64,000 nucleotides of DNA from Cinnamomum chago (lineage: Eukaryota; Streptophyta; Magnoliopsida; Laurales; Lauraceae), in the NCBI GenBank assembly GCA_038049695.1, contig CP142452.1, forward strand, positions 93,503,501-93,567,500. The letters are read 5' to 3'. The position numbers and the translations under genes are program-made. Shown here in pieces: positions 33,107 to 57,659 of the stretch. The notes beneath the pieces were generated by a model. The model saw only the letters and a program-made list of their open reading frames with translations, did not search any database and had not been told where the DNA came from. Numbering within the stretch: the first letter of the stretch is position 1; every line of letters starts with the position of its first letter.

Positions 33107-35413
33107 ATGGCTCATGGCAAGAGCACATTTTCCAGTGCACCGTCAGCAGCAGTTTCTTTCATCTCCCCAACTGCAGTAGTGCAGGTGGGGGTGATGAAAA
33201 AAACAGTCTTCCATTGGAATTCCAGCATCGCCAAGGAAGCCCATCAAAATCCCCAAAATGCCCTCGCCATCTACAAGCAGCTCCTCCTCGCAGCTCTCCT
33301 TCCCAACAACTTCACCTTCCCTCCTCTCCTCAAAGCATGCGCCAATCTCCGAAGCCTCCGCGCCACTCAACAAGCACACGCCCACCTCATCTTGCGAGGA
33401 GGCCTCGCCTTCGATCTCTTCTCCATCGCAGCTCTCATTCACGCCTATGGCAAATGCGGGAGCGCCCAACACGCCCGACAGGTGTTCGACCAAATGTCCC
33501 AGCGAAACAAACCCGATGCCGTCTCCTGGACCTCTCTCATATCCTCCTTCTCTCTCAACGGCCACGCCACCGAAGCCTTCCAAGCCTTCGTTCGGATGAG
33601 ACGCTTCATCGAGGACGACGATGAAAGCTGCGTCGATGCGGTCACACTTGCCGCGATCCTCTCCTCTTTCGCAGATGCGGATGATGACCGGTTGCTTGCT
33701 CCTGGTCGGGCAGTTCACGCGCTCGTGGTGAAGCTTGGATTCGAATCGAACATTCGTTTGGCCAACACGCTCATTCACATGTATTCGAGGTGCGAAGCGG
33801 TTGATGCCGCTTACAAGGTGTTCGACACAATTCCAGTGGAAGAAAGAGATGTGGTTTCATGGAACACGTTGATTTCCGGGCTTGCCCAGATGAAAGGTGG
33901 AGCGGAGCTGGCATTATCCGTCTTCGAAAACATGGTATCACCGTCGTTAGGAGCAGCAGTGGTGCCTAATCGAGTCACGCTTATTGCAGTTTTCAAGTCT
34001 TGTGCGGAACTTGGTTGCATTGACAAGTGTAGCAGAATTCATGACTACATACATTTGCATTATCCATCGCTGCTATTGTCCAGTGATGTAGTGGTTTCCA
34101 CTGCGATGTTAGACATGTACGCGAGGTGTGGCAACTTGGACATGGCACGGCAGATATTCGATGGAATTAAGGAGAGGAATGTGGTGTGTTGGAGTGCTAT
34201 GATCGCAGGTTATGAGCAGGGATTGCACCCGAATGAAGCCCTTCAACTGTTTCGTCGAATGCTGAAACAAGTTAGGCCGAACCCTGTTACTATGGTCAGT
34301 GTAATTGCAGCATGTTCGGCCCTTGGAGCTTCTAGACCAGCCAGGGCGATTCACAAGTATGTCGTTGCAGCTGGGCTCGACCAAGATGCCCGAGTTGCGT
34401 CTGCACTCATAGACATGTATGCCAAATGCGGAGAATTACTGTCTGCCAGACGAGTGTTTGTGACCATGGACAAAGTTTGCAGGAACATTGTCTCATGGAG
34501 CGCCATGATAGGAGCAGAGGGCCTACATGGTGAGGGAAGAAATTCTCTTTGCCTCTTTTCGGAGATGCGATCTCTGGGCTTTCTACCCAATGACGTAACT
34601 TTCGTTTTACTTCTCTCTGCGTGTAGCCATGCAGGTCTGGTAGAAGAGGGAGTGGCCTGTTTTGAAAGCATGGAGAGAGACCATGGAGTCTCTCCTACTG
34701 CCAAGCACTATGCCTGCATGGTCGATCTCTTGGGCCGGGCTGGCCGCCTTGATGAGGCCTATGACCTTATCTGCAGCATGCCTGTTGAAGCTGATGTGGC
34801 AGTGTGGGGAAGTCTTCTGGGCGCTTGTCGCCTGCATGGCAATTCGAAGCTTGGAGAGATTGTGGAGAAGCAGATACTGGTTTTGGATCCATCTAGTGTT
34901 GGTCATCGAATTCTACTGGCAAACATATATGGTGAGGCAGAGAGATGGGACGACGTTGTTAGGATGCGAGTAGGTTTGAGAAAGGATGGGCTGAGGAAAG
35001 TCGCCGGGCTTAGCTATGTAGAGATTGGGAATGAGGTGTATAGCTTTACGGCCGAAGATCGGTCACATGGAGAGTCAAAGATGATATATGCAGAGCTGAA
35101 GGCATTGCATGAGTTGGTGAAGAATGCTTGGGAGGGGAGTGAGGTAGAATTTGAAGTGCTAATGAAGAGCCAGTATCACAGTGAGAGACTGGCAATTGCA
35201 TTTGCAGTGGTGGTGATGAATAATGATAAGAGATGCAAGGTGATCAAGGAAGAAGAACCGATTCGGATTACTAAGAATCTAAGAGTTTGCGGGGATTGTC
35301 ATGTTTATACCAAATTGATTTCCAAGATCTGCAAGAGGGAGCTGGTTGTGAGGGATTCACACAGGTTCCATCATTTCAAAGATGGAATCTGCTCCTGTGG
35401 GGATTACTGGTGA
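33107..35413 (+). CDS. Pentatricopeptide repeat protein, PLS class with E and DYW domains
   Basis: PPR-DYW proteins bind organellar RNA in a sequence-specific way; the DYW domain is a cytidine deaminase for C-to-U editing in mitochondria or plastids. The intronless frame is open from 32930, but the codon there is TTG; the first in-frame ATG is 33107, giving 768 aa, with another at 33194 (739 aa). Repeats include NNFTFPPLLKACANL, DLFSIAALIHAYGKCG, DVVSWNTLISGLAQM, NVVCWSAMIAGYEQG, RVASALIDMYAKCGEL and NDVTFVLLLSACSHAGLVEE. The E region (SMPVEADVAVWGSLLGACRL) precedes the DYW domain, which has the catalytic HSE (residues 691-693), the zinc ligands CGDCH (728-732) and HHFKDGICSCGDYW, ending exactly at the stop. 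All key deaminase residues are present, so it looks functional. The target site cannot be read from sequence. Confidence 0.93.
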   Translation: MAHGKSTFSSAPSAAVSFISPTAVVQVGVMKKTVFHWNSSIAKEAHQNPQNALAIYKQLLLAALLPNNFTFPPLLKACANLRSLRATQQAHAHLILRGGLAFDLFSIAALIHAYGKCGSAQHARQVFDQMSQRNKPDAVSWTSLISSFSLNGHATEAFQAFVRMRRFIEDDDESCVDAVTLAAILSSFADADDDRLLAPGRAVHALVVKLGFESNIRLANTLIHMYSRCEAVDAAYKVFDTIPVEERDVVSWNTLISGLAQMKGGAELALSVFENMVSPSLGAAVVPNRVTLIAVFKSCAELGCIDKCSRIHDYIHLHYPSLLLSSDVVVSTAMLDMYARCGNLDMARQIFDGIKERNVVCWSAMIAGYEQGLHPNEALQLFRRMLKQVRPNPVTMVSVIAACSALGASRPARAIHKYVVAAGLDQDARVASALIDMYAKCGELLSARRVFVTMDKVCRNIVSWSAMIGAEGLHGEGRNSLCLFSEMRSLGFLPNDVTFVLLLSACSHAGLVEEGVACFESMERDHGVSPTAKHYACMVDLLGRAGRLDEAYDLICSMPVEADVAVWGSLLGACRLHGNSKLGEIVEKQILVLDPSSVGHRILLANIYGEAERWDDVVRMRVGLRKDGLRKVAGLSYVEIGNEVYSFTAEDRSHGESKMIYAELKALHELVKNAWEGSEVEFEVLMKSQYHSERLAIAFAVVVMNNDKRCKVIKEEEPIRITKNLRVCGDCHVYTKLISKICKRELVVRDSHRFHHFKDGICSCGDYW

Positions 35414-37739
35414 GTACTGTTTTAAGAACCAGTCTAGAGGTTGTTAGGGAACTGTGGGATTAATTAAATTAATGCAGAGCTAGATTGGCTAGGTTCAGTT
35501 CTACACTCCATCCTTCCCCTTCTAGGGCTATAAATTGATTGATATGGCTAAAAAGAAATCAATCCTGATCCAGTTTAGACCCTACCAGCAAGTTTTCCCT
35601 TTTACACTTGGATTCATTTCACAAGTCATGCTTGGAGTCATCTTCTGAAGGTGAAGGAGATGCATGAGAAACCATTCTAACACTTTTCAGGCTGCCAAAG
35701 GGCCATAAAACTTGCCAAACCAAATTAGAAAAAAGTGAAAAAAATAAATAAAAAATAGAGCGTCCAAATATATTTTCTGTCAAGTCACTACATGACTTTG
35801 TTTGCATGGCCTTTCCTAGTCCATGCGTGTTCCGGGTCAATATAGTGCCCTGCCGTGTCCATAAAGCTGACTTGCCTGAGTCGGGCAATCTCACTGTACC
35901 GTTTTCATTTAATTATCTTGGTTTACAATTAGGCGATAATTTGATGGCCCTCTCCATGAAGGATCTAGTCATTAAAGAAGAGAAAAAAAAAAAAAAAAAC
36001 TTGCTTCATAGAAGAAATCATTAGCTCATGGGAAGTGGAATCACACTCATTAAGTTGAACATTTTCCATCTGCCCATGTATTTATAGAGAAGTTATGGAG
36101 AAGGGAAAAAAAGGAAAATTGGCTAATTTCCTTGAGAAACTATAGAGAAGGAAAAAAAGGGAAATGTTAAGATTTTTAACGGGAGCTTGGACAATTTGAA
36201 TGTTAAGACATAAACACCATGTGTTTCTTTTCAAAGGTGGATGTTCAGAGAATGTTAGTTTTGAACTCTTTTTTCAAATGTGCCTTCTATCTACTTGCCT
36301 TCGAAATGCTTCTTTACTAGCATTTCAAAATTCCAGCACTTTGAAAAGTGCTAACTTTTTTTTTTTTGGTATAAAAAAAGACTCTGACCTTTTAATCCTC
36401 CATTTAGAAAGGGAGGAAAATGAGGGGGAGGAAAAAATGAGGGGAAAGTGGGAGGAAAAGTTTTTTAGAGCGTGTTTGGGAAAGGGGGGAGGGAAAATGG
36501 AGGGGGGGGGGGGGGGGTTGGAATGGGTGAAAAAATGGGAGGAAAGGAGAGGGAAAATTGAAAAATTACAAAACTGCCCTTTATCTATAAAATATAATTT
36601 TGAAATTTTTATAAAAGTAAGGATAAAATGGTAATTTTCTCTCTATCCCACAAACAAATAAAACCCTATTTTTTTCACTTTTCTTTCTCCTACTTTTTTA
36701 CTTTCCAAACAAAAGAAGGAAAAATTAACCCTCCCCTCTCCACTTCCCAAACATAGGGTAAAAGCAATACCACGTGAGTGAAGTGGCTCAGTTGAATTTC
36801 TTTCTTTACTCTGGCAGGGCAGATGGTGGAAAGACCAAAAGACGACTCGAAGTTTTGCTCTCGTTGAAGAGATTAGTGGATCTGATCAGTGACCATCCGG
36901 TTTCCTTGGCTCATGTCTGAGGAAGGGGGTCCAATAACAAAATATTCAAAATTGAAACATATAGTTACATAGAGCATGCGTCGTCTCATACTGATTCAGG
37001 TTCAGTCCATGATTTTAACACCTGAACGCCCGACCCATGATCGTACATTAGACATATTTACTAAATGAAATTAAGTATAGTAAACAAGTATTGAGCTTCA
37101 TTTGGGCCCAAGTCCAGCCCTTAGATTCATTTAGGTCTGGATTCAGGTTTGTAATCTAAATTCGGGAAAGGGCACAGCTTCTGTAACCTGCAGCCAAGTC
37201 GGCCAATTAGACTTAGAGTATTATCTGAACCCAATTTGAAACCGACCTATTTTCATCCCTACTCATTTCCTATGGAAGAGATGAGGCGGCAGTGTCCTCG
37301 CAAAACAAGTCATGGAGTGTCAAGTTCTGGGATTTTTGGCAGTGTAATTCTATTGTGGCACCTTTTTTTTTTAATGGTCTACTGTGGCACATTGAGGCCA
37401 ACCTCATTGGAGTTGTATTTTAGGTAGGGGGCGCCATGTTGAATAAATTCCCTTATAATTAAAAAAAGGAATGGCATTGAATGACGATGATGAGGTGTTT
37501 ATACAAGTTCTTCGCAATAATATTCATTTTCTCTTTAGATGGAAATGAAGTTGAGGAAAAACAATCTCCATATTGATCATCAAGATCATGGACGCAGGTA
37601 ACATTTTGCTTGTTTTCAGTTTGAGAACCTCAGAAAACAGCATACAACAATAATTAACAACCTACCTACATTGCTCGCTTACATATTTACAAATTATTCC
37701 AAAAAAGCAGGTTAATCAAACAGCAACAATGGGAGCATA
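35414..37739. other. Intergenic region between the PPR gene and CERK1
   Basis: Holds the PPR 3' flank, a MITE-like element (36467-36759) and the downstream flank of CERK1. From about 36840 to 37640 it is recognisably similar to 54236-54430 and 58880-59560, the flank of the second CERK1 copy, so it belongs to the duplicated segment. No gene. Confidence 0.6.
36467..36759. mobile_element. Tourist/Harbinger-like MITE with G-rich interior
   Basis: Left end GAGCGTGTTTGGGAAAGG, right end the complement of CCTATGTTTGGGAAGTGG, followed inward by purine-rich / pyrimidine-rich arms that pair. It contains a G run at about 36501-36518. End sequences of the form G-GTGTTTGG are usual for this class. A target duplication is not certain, so borders are approximate. 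Confidence 0.55.
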
Positions 37740-49565
<11,826 letters not shown>

Positions 49566-52500
49566 CTCTCTCTGTTTTCTTCTTCTTCTTCTTCTACTCT
49601 CTGCAGTAATCATCATCATCATCATCTTCACAATACAATACTAGATAAGAAGAAGAAGAAGAAGAAGAAGAAGCTCAAAAAGAAATCTAGTTCTAGGGTT
49701 ATTGTTCTTCTAATCATCTGTTGTGTGCATACAGGTAGGGTTCTAACTTCTAAGAGGGAGGAGAGAGAGTGTTTGACTTGAATTATTCCTTTTCAATAAG
49801 CGGATAGATGACATTGTTGGAGGCTTTGAATATTTACATTACATTTCAACGGTAAATGGCGCGAGTCGCTTTTACGCGTTTTGACATGTGAATATACCTG
49901 CCCGCGGCCGTTTCCGGGCAAAAAACGATTTCCCAGGCCCTGTGTGGCCCACCTTTACCTGGTTAAATCATTCTTGAATAAGATGAAATGGATTTTATTC
50001 TTAATCATTAAAATTATAAAATTTAAAATTAGTATTATAATTTTTTTTTTATAATTTAGGGGATCTCCCGTCCTAGGACCGACCCAAATACAATTACGCG
50101 GGTGCAATCGCAGCCGTTAAATTGCGTCGCGCTTTAGAAAAACTCAATAAAAATCGTGAGTCTACCCTAAATATTCATATGAAAATCCTCTATTTGCCTC
50201 CAAAACCAAACAACTTTATTAAAATCTGCACCGTTCAAATAAAAATCTTGCTTCCTAAGCCCAGCCTTTGGAGCCCGACGTATGCTCAATTCTGAAGAAC
50301 TGATCCCTAATGGCACATAAAAATCCTCTTATCCACATGATTATTTATTTAGATTTCTTTCTGATTTTTTTTCTGTTTGTTATAAAAAAAATTGCAATAT
50401 TTTCAATATCAAAGTGCCATCTTGATTATATTGTGATGAGAATGGAAAAATATCTTAAGTAACATGATATTGTTCAAATATTGCTGATGTTTGGTGACAC
50501 TGGCTGCCCTCAGCACCCCATTGAGGGAGCAGTTTTAGATGATAGTGGATTTTTTTTTTAAATTAGAGGGAGCAGAGGGAAACAGAAACGTCTCATTCAT
50601 CAATGAGTAAAAAAGATTAGTTTCATTAACTTACTCTAACCTTTAATTTAATTAGTCTTAAAATTATTAGTCTTTTAATCACAAACTTTGAAAAATGAGT
50701 ATCCAATTGGATGGGGGTTCAGATCAGAGGTAGAGGCAGTGTCTTGTGACTGTGAAAGGCTATACCTACCAAAGGTAGGACCCAAGTGGGCTGCCCCAAG
50801 AGGAGGACCTCCCCAATTGAGACGGCAACGCATGGCTTGGCCCATTTTGTATGTTCCCCATGTAATGTGGATCATGTTTTGGTGATTCAATTTGAGGCTA
50901 CAGGCAAGACTCATTGTAGTCTGAGGATGCTTCAAATCTATTGAAAAGAAGATGACAGCAAGAAAAGAAGATGACAGCAACCTCTTTATTGAAGACATAT
51001 GGCAAAACGTTAGATTGATGACATATACAATATATAGTGTTTTTTCTGTAATGTTTAACCATGTGTTTTTTGTGTGATCAATTCAGCGGTGGCCTAATTC
51101 CAATTGGAATAAAATTTGAGGAAGAGAGGTATACTTATTTTGAGTTGACCAGATTTTTAATAAATGGGCCCAATTGAAGAGCATCAATAAATTTCACTGT
51201 CTTCATCAATCATGCATACAATCTTGACTCAGTTAGCAACCCATGCACATACTCAAATCCTACTCTAATAGGTTACACTTGCCTTGTATGCTGCAGGCAC
51301 TAATCTGGATGTTGGCAATAGATATCAACTAAAAGGGCATTCTAATTTATTGTCAAAGTAAGTTTTTTAAGATGTTCTTGGACATTTTTCAGGGAAGGAA
51401 AGAAGACCAACTGATCAAACTCATTATTATTTTAATCTATTCTTCCCGTAGAATTTACTCCCACATGGGGTTAATCATTAAATTCATGCTTCCCCCTCTC
51501 CTTCCCCAGTGATTTGTTGACATTTCATTTTTATCAAAGAAGTTCATCCTAATAATCCAGATGATAATGATCACATAATTCAATGATTACTTCTTCTTAC
51601 TAGGAGGGTTTCCCTATGGTATAAAATCAAACAGGGCTAGCACATGCACACAACCCACACACACGGCGCACCACCTAAGTCTAGGGTGGAATTCAGGTAC
51701 ATGATGTTATAGCAAACCCATACCTAATGTGTGCCACCCCATAATAATAATAATGATGATGATGATGATGATAATGATAAGATTTCATAGCAAGTTGTTG
51801 ATTGAATTTTGTCAATGCATCACCATATAAATCCCATCAAACTTGCTCATATAATTCATCAGGTAGGTCCCATGTGGAATGTGACATGCTCATGAAAGAA
51901 AAAAAAAAACTGTGCCAAAGTGGATGATCCATACCCGTCCAAAACAATCACAAGCAAATGGACGGTCATTGTGCACCTCCAACACTGAATTCCAATCATT
52001 GATTAAATAAGGGGTTGTTGGATCCATTCCAATTTCAGACCATGGCCCATTTATGGTGGGTCATCCCCCAGGCGATTAAAATTGTGCCGTGTGTACGTAT
52101 TGACGTGACATTCATAAGAGGATGATAAACCACAGCACTAAAGACAGTTCCAGTGTGATTTGATTACTCAATAATAACAGATAGGTTTATTGCTTTGAAT
52201 CTTGACCCTTGGCTGCTTCGTTTATTCTTCCTTTGAATTCAAGAAAAAGCCAATACAAGACAAACATATAAACGTGATATTATTCACTGAAATCTGTTGG
52301 TTTCTTGTTAAAGGATACCTGCTAGGCTGTTTGCATGTGTTCATGAATGTACACTGAATCTGGGCACTTGATCATTTCCTTTCTGTCATCCTTTCTATAG
52401 CCTCCCTATCTGAGTATTTCAAATAAATAACGTGGAGTGTATGGCAGTCCTAGTAGTGTAGGTTTTTTCTACCTGTAAAGCGCGTTGAAACGGTCTCTTA

Positions 52501-53438
52501 CATGGTAAATTAGGGTATTGGGTCCCCTCTTGAATGTAAATTTCCAGTTGCGGGTATGGTTAGTCTTTCCATAACCATGATGCCGTACGCACCCATAGTT
52601 ACAAAATATGTAAAAATAATTATAGGAAGAAACAAGAAAACTCGAATTGACCTGAAGGTAAAATGAGTTGGGTATACTCGTATTTGGATGCGTGGTGAAA
52701 TGAGTTGAAGTGACGTAAAACTTCAATTATCTAGACATAAAAAGATCAAGGGTCATATCAAAAGTATACAAATTCAAATCTCTTTCCTTATAAAAAAAAA
52801 GCCCTTTTTTCTCAACTAAATGACTAAAAAATCCTCTTTTTTACATAAAAAAGTAAAAAAGATTTCCTATCAAACTACTAAAAATAAAAGACTATCATAA
52901 CCCCTGATATTTTATTCTCTCTTGATTTGATGCTTCACCTCACTTTACTTCAATTCATCATCCATCTAAACACGCAAAAGCTTCCTGCTAGAGTTAACTC
53001 AATGACCTAAACCTCAAAATGTACACGCCATGCCCATGAAGGTAGTGCAACTTAAAAGCAGTTTGACAGAAGATCCTCATGTGGATAAGACACAGAACTT
53101 AGAAGTCCTACACCAAGGGGCTATTTGGAAACTTGAAGTCTAATTAATAAAAACTAATGAGAATGGAGTTTAGATTCAAAGCTCTGTTTTTAAAATTCTA
53201 ATTTATAATTAGTTTGTTTAGTAAAATTATTTTAGAAAATGCCATTATTTCATGAGGTAACTAGGGTCAACCTTTAGGAATTGCGGTAATTGGGGATCCA
53301 CCATTTACATCATTTTGAAAATTTTATGAGGACATTTTCATCCAAAATACTTGCAAATTTTGTGTTGTTCACTTCTATCGGCTTTAACGAAAAAAATATA
53401 AAAGATCTCTTTTAAAAATCTCTAAAAAGCAGCCCCGT

Positions 53439-53442
<4 letters not shown>

Positions 53443-53485
<43 letters not shown>
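53443..53485. repeat. Poly-T run of about 43 bases
   Basis: Uninterrupted T tract; could be the poly(A) tail of a minus-strand retroposon, but no element body is recognisable next to it. Confidence 0.95.
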
Positions 53486-53488
<3 letters not shown>

Positions 53489-53855
53489 GCAAAAGCTCTT
53501 ATTTGAAAATAAACTCTAAAAATAAAAAAAAAATACAATTAGAGGTTTGAAGGACGCTCTAATATGTAAATAAGCTCTAAATAATAAAATAAGAGCTTAT
53601 ATATATCATCTCCAAGTGCGCCCCAAGTTTTCTATCATGCACTTAAAGGTCAAATATAAATGACTGGTTAGAATCAACACAGTGAGACAACTAGAGCAAG
53701 CGTGAAAGCATTTCTTATTTTATAATCAATGCAGTAGCTTTGAAATAATGCCTATGTGAACATGACATTAACTATAAATATGTACAAGTTGGGACAATGT
53801 TTTAATGTGATATGATCATGATGATGTTGGGATCCTCAGAGTGGGTATATGTACA

Positions 53856-53990
53856 GTGATCATGGGTGGACCAATAATGGTCTGCCATATCACCGTGGAG
53901 CAGCCCTACCTTGGACACGGGCGCAGCCACGTGCATGACAAGCTGCCCCACAATGATATTGTGGTCCATGGTTGGTCCACTCACGATCAC
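53856..53990. mobile_element. 135-bp hairpin MITE-like element
   Basis: GTGATCATGGGTGGACCAAT at 53856 pairs with the complement of ATTGGTCCACTCACGATCAC-like sequence ending at 53990 (here GTTGGTCCACTCACGATCAC). The arms extend about 45 bp on each side (through the TATCACCGTGGAGCAG / CTGCCCCACAATGATA blocks). Nearly the whole element can fold back. Confidence 0.7.
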
Positions 53991-54626
53991 CGCGGGGTTC
54001 TACCTCACTAGATTTGGACTCCTTCCTAAGCACTTTAACCCAAACTTCAATGCTTGTCTGTTGGGAAATGCTAGGTCGATTCAAAGGGACAGATGGTGAG
54101 CAGCTAGGGATCTATTAGAATCAATTACACTGATCTCATGGCCATACAAATAGATGTTAGTGAAGCAGATCAGTTGAGTATCTTTCTCTTGAAGGGGATT
54201 TCTCTTGTAGAGGAAGACTTCTTGGAGCCTTGCTAACATCATGGAAGAGATTAGTGATCTTATCAGTTACCATCCAGTTTCCTTGCCTCAAATGTTTAGG
54301 GATGAAAGTGGGTGCTCAGTAACGAAATAGTAAAATTTGAAAAATAGGGAATGGAGTATTGGTCGGAATTTAGTCCATGACTTTCATGCCTGATGACTCG
54401 ACCCATGATCGTTTATTATTGCTATACATAATTACTACAGTAAAAATTGTCATTTGGCAAGTCTAGGTTTTATGTCTATTCGACTTAGAATTGATTCAAA
54501 TAGATATTTGAGTGCTTTTGAAGGTTTGACAATCTTTTTGTGAATGTATAATTCAATCAACATAAAGGTCTTTTGCCTCTTTTTTGAAAAGCAACTGACA
54601 AGATTTTCAAATAGACATGAATGTCT

Positions 54627-54808
54627 CAAGTAGGGTCATTGCTTTGGAGCAATGGTAAAATGCTTCAAGTTCCACACGTGATAATGTAAGTTTGAGACCT
54701 GTGAGTAGCCACTTTGTATAAAATTAACAAATGTTAGGTCTGTCTGCAATCTAGACCCTCCTAGGACCTTACTTCGATGAAACCCGCACTGGGTAATGAC
54801 GTTTTAAT
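54627..54808 (+). mobile_element. Au-like SINE
   Basis: Begins near TTTGGAGCAATGGTAAAATG (A-box region), has a B-box-like AGTTTGAGACC, then AGTAGCCACTTTGTA and CAATCTAGACCCTCCTAGGA, and ends near a CCCGCACTGGGTAATGACG block. This order matches the widespread plant Au SINE family, and the length (182 bp) agrees. The flanking GACATGAATGTCT (54614-54626) and GACATGAATATCT (54809-54821) is a 13-bp target-site duplication with one change. Confidence 0.85.
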
Positions 54809-57029
54809 GACATGAATATCTAAAGCAATCTTTTACCGTTCTCTGATAAATTTTCCCATATAACTTCTACAATATAACATGCTTGCCCATACTACTTTGA
54901 CTTTAGGGGTCGTTTGTTTGCAACCATTTACGTATGTAAATGATGCACATGCGTGAACGTTACGTACCATCATGTTTGTTTGCACTATTTTACGCATCAC
55001 GTATGTAAATTTCATGTGAAAATGGTGTGAAAATGTACTCATTTTCGCACCTAATTTTTCACACCTTCATAGATGGTAAAAGGAATCCCATATGAAAATG
55101 GTGTGGAAAGAAACCCCACTTAAAAAAGGCGGACGGTACGGAAACCATTCGTTCCGTCAAAAGTATCGTGGGTTCGAAACACCTAAAACCCCACTTTGCT
55201 GTCATATTCCCTCTCCAACACAAAACCTGGACATCTCCTCTTCCTTTCCCATTCCGGAACGGCATCTCCTCTCTTTGGTGCTCCAAACCCTAGTGCCAAG
55301 GTATGCGTCGCTCACGCCATCTGATCTTTCTCCCCTCTCATGTCTCTCCCCCTTTCTCCAATCTCTCTCTCTCATTATCTATTTCCATGTAATCTCTTTT
55401 TCTATCTCAATCTCTAATGCATCTCTGTCTCAAACCATTATCTCTTCTTATGAAGGCAGTCTCTGTCTCAATCTCTTTGTCTCGTTAATGTGGACAGGGA
55501 CATGAACTGTCGTTGTGCCCTAGGGCTGTAAAATAAATCAAAATGACATTACTATCTTCGGCAATGAAGAAACGGCAGGGGAAAGAATTGCTGTAATTCA
55601 TGTAACCCACCCACACCAAATGGATGGCAGGGTTTCTTTCAAAATCTGTTTGTGATGGTGATTCTGATGTTGCCATGTAATCAGGGTTCTTCATGGACAC
55701 TGTTTTTCAGATTAATGCTTTTCCTTATCTCTCCAATCTGATGTTGGCCCCTTTCTCCAATCTCTTTCTCTCTCTCATTATCGTTAATGGCCAGGGATGT
55801 AGTAGATGGGTAGGTGTGGGCTGGGGCCAAGGAAATAAAATATATATTTTTTAAAATAGGCCTGAGCTAACCACTTCAAAATACTTGGTGGAACTAAACA
55901 GGGCTTAGCACTTTGAAAGCCCCATGGCATGAATCACTGTCACAAACATTACCAATAATATTGTACATCTTGTGATATTTTAGTGACGAAATTGTGTAAT
56001 AATATTCTTATGTTGCAGTGCAAGTTTTTAAAACATGTGTCTTGTGATATCTTGCAATATTTTGCATGAAATTTTATAAGTTTAAACATATATATATTTC
56101 CTTTTTCTAAAGTTTCCTTTTAATTATTTTATTTCTAGCAGTAATTTACCTGATTAACATAACCAACATTTTGAAAGCTTCCTGAGATTTTTCCAAAGAT
56201 AAAAACAGCATTAGACCAATAATCATGGCAAGAATGACCCTTTGAATGCCTAACCTAAGGAGGGTTTCTATGCTGTTGCTAGGTCTCTGCCAAGACGTGG
56301 CTTGGAGCCTTGGACCATATTTTCTTTTTTCTTTTTTTTTTCTTTTTCTTTTTTTTTTATCTTGGACCCAACTATGGCACTCGGAGTTGCATCACAACTG
56401 AGAGTGGAGAAATTCTACTTCTCAGGCCATGGAGGGATACCATTGCAATCCAAGGAGCTCATCATCTTTTCAAGATTGTTTGTTCTTCAATCTTTTGAAT
56501 CCACCTTGGACACCAATCCATTGTCTCTGTTGGCCTTCCAAGAGCTGTACAGGGGAAGTTGTGGATATTATAGGGAATACTTATATGGAAATGCCCATTT
56601 CTCTTCCAAGTATTACCAACATACCTTTTTGTTTTGAGAACTTGCAACTTCACTCTCATACTCTAAATTCCATGGATTATGTGATCTTAACTGTCTAAAA
56701 TTTGGATTGAGGAATAGAGGTCAATGAAGTCATCCACTGTTCACCTAATTGAAGTGTGCTCTTTTTGCCCACTGTTGTGAGCTATATTTGATGTCTCATT
56801 TTCTTTTTGTTTTTTTTTTAATATTTGACTTTCAATTTCTTGATCTTTGAAGGTAGTTCTTGTTTGGATTTAAGGTCAATGTAGCTGTCTTGTTGTGAAT
56901 ATGAACTGATTATGGCTATAGTATCTCATTGCACCCTCTGTACATTGCACCCTTTTCAATTATATATTATTAATATCATGGATTTTGTATCTAATCAGCT
57001 TTTTTAATAACTCTTTATGCTATATAGAA

Positions 57030-57362
57030 ATGGATAATGAAATATGCGGCGAAGATGTTGAATGCATTAATGTCGGTACATCTTCTGGAAAAAAGCGTGG
57101 TAGGAGGGAAAAGAAGAATACCACATGGTCGGAGTCTGCAGATGAATACTTAGCTGATACATTGATAGAACAAATCAATCTTGGGCGAAAGGATGGAACT
57201 GGATGGACTACGGAAGGGTGGAGAGAGATTGATTGGTTCAGGATCGTTGGTTTGCTGAGCTTGCTTTTTTGTGGCTTTGAGTTTGCTTTTTTATCATGGG
57301 ACTCAGTTTGCTTCTTTTTTTTTTTATCATGGGACTCAGTTTGCTTTTTTGTCATGTTATAA
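57030..57362 (+). pseudogene. SANT/Myb-like accessory protein of the Harbinger-like element (truncated)
   Basis: From ATG 57030 the frame reads MDNEICGEDVECINVG, then TTWSESADEYLADTLIEQIN and GWTTEGWREI, the start of the Myb/SANT-like domain (Myb_DNA-bind_3 type) that helps Harbinger transposases bind DNA. After about residue 70 the match ends and the frame runs into low-complexity Phe/Ser/Trp sequence caused by a 38-bp tandem duplication (about 57285-57350). I read it as a truncated gene: the first half of the domain is present, the rest is lost. Confidence 0.65.
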
Positions 57363-57659
57363 TTTGAAATGACTCTATGTTATTAGTGTTGTTTCCTTTA
57401 TGATGAATGTTATAATGTACTCATTTGGCCATGGATTATGTAGATTAATCATGTTGATATATAGTGTCGATTATTATGCTATGTTAGTTTTTCTATTCTA
57501 ATATTTGTCAATCAATTTTCTAGCAGTGCAAAAGTAATGGATATAAAGAAGAAGATCGTATTTTTACATGCAGTAGCAATGACAATGATTATAGTTTTAC
57601 TTTTATGGGACCATCATTGTAAATAAAAGAGGATAAAAAAGAGGAAGCGAGTACATGAG

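Larger units (their letters stand above)
49566..54626. other. CERK1 5' region and gene-poor spacer
   Basis: The first 200 bases are the CERK1 leader/promoter side; the leader contains a (CTT)n run on the minus strand (about 49654-49675). The rest has no recognised gene. It includes an ATA/ATG triplet repeat (about 51738-51780), a poly-T run (53443-53485) and a hairpin element (53856-53990). From about 54236 the sequence matches the downstream flank of CERK1 near 36840. Confidence 0.5.

Noticed and set aside
33143-33778. 211-codon open frame antisense to the PPR gene
   Set aside because: It mirrors the codon bias of the GC-rich 5' part of the PPR gene; it has no family resemblance and no start context.
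49566-49625. Upstream in-frame ATG extending CERK1 by a Met/Arg-rich stretch
   Set aside because: The extension is encoded by CAT and CTT simple repeats and would bury the signal peptide; ATG 49565 gives a normal secretory start.
55092-55505. 137-codon frame inside the Harbinger-like block
   Set aside because: Low-complexity Ser/Leu-rich translation of CT-rich leader-like sequence (contains ccaaaccctag); more likely an untranslated leader of the element.
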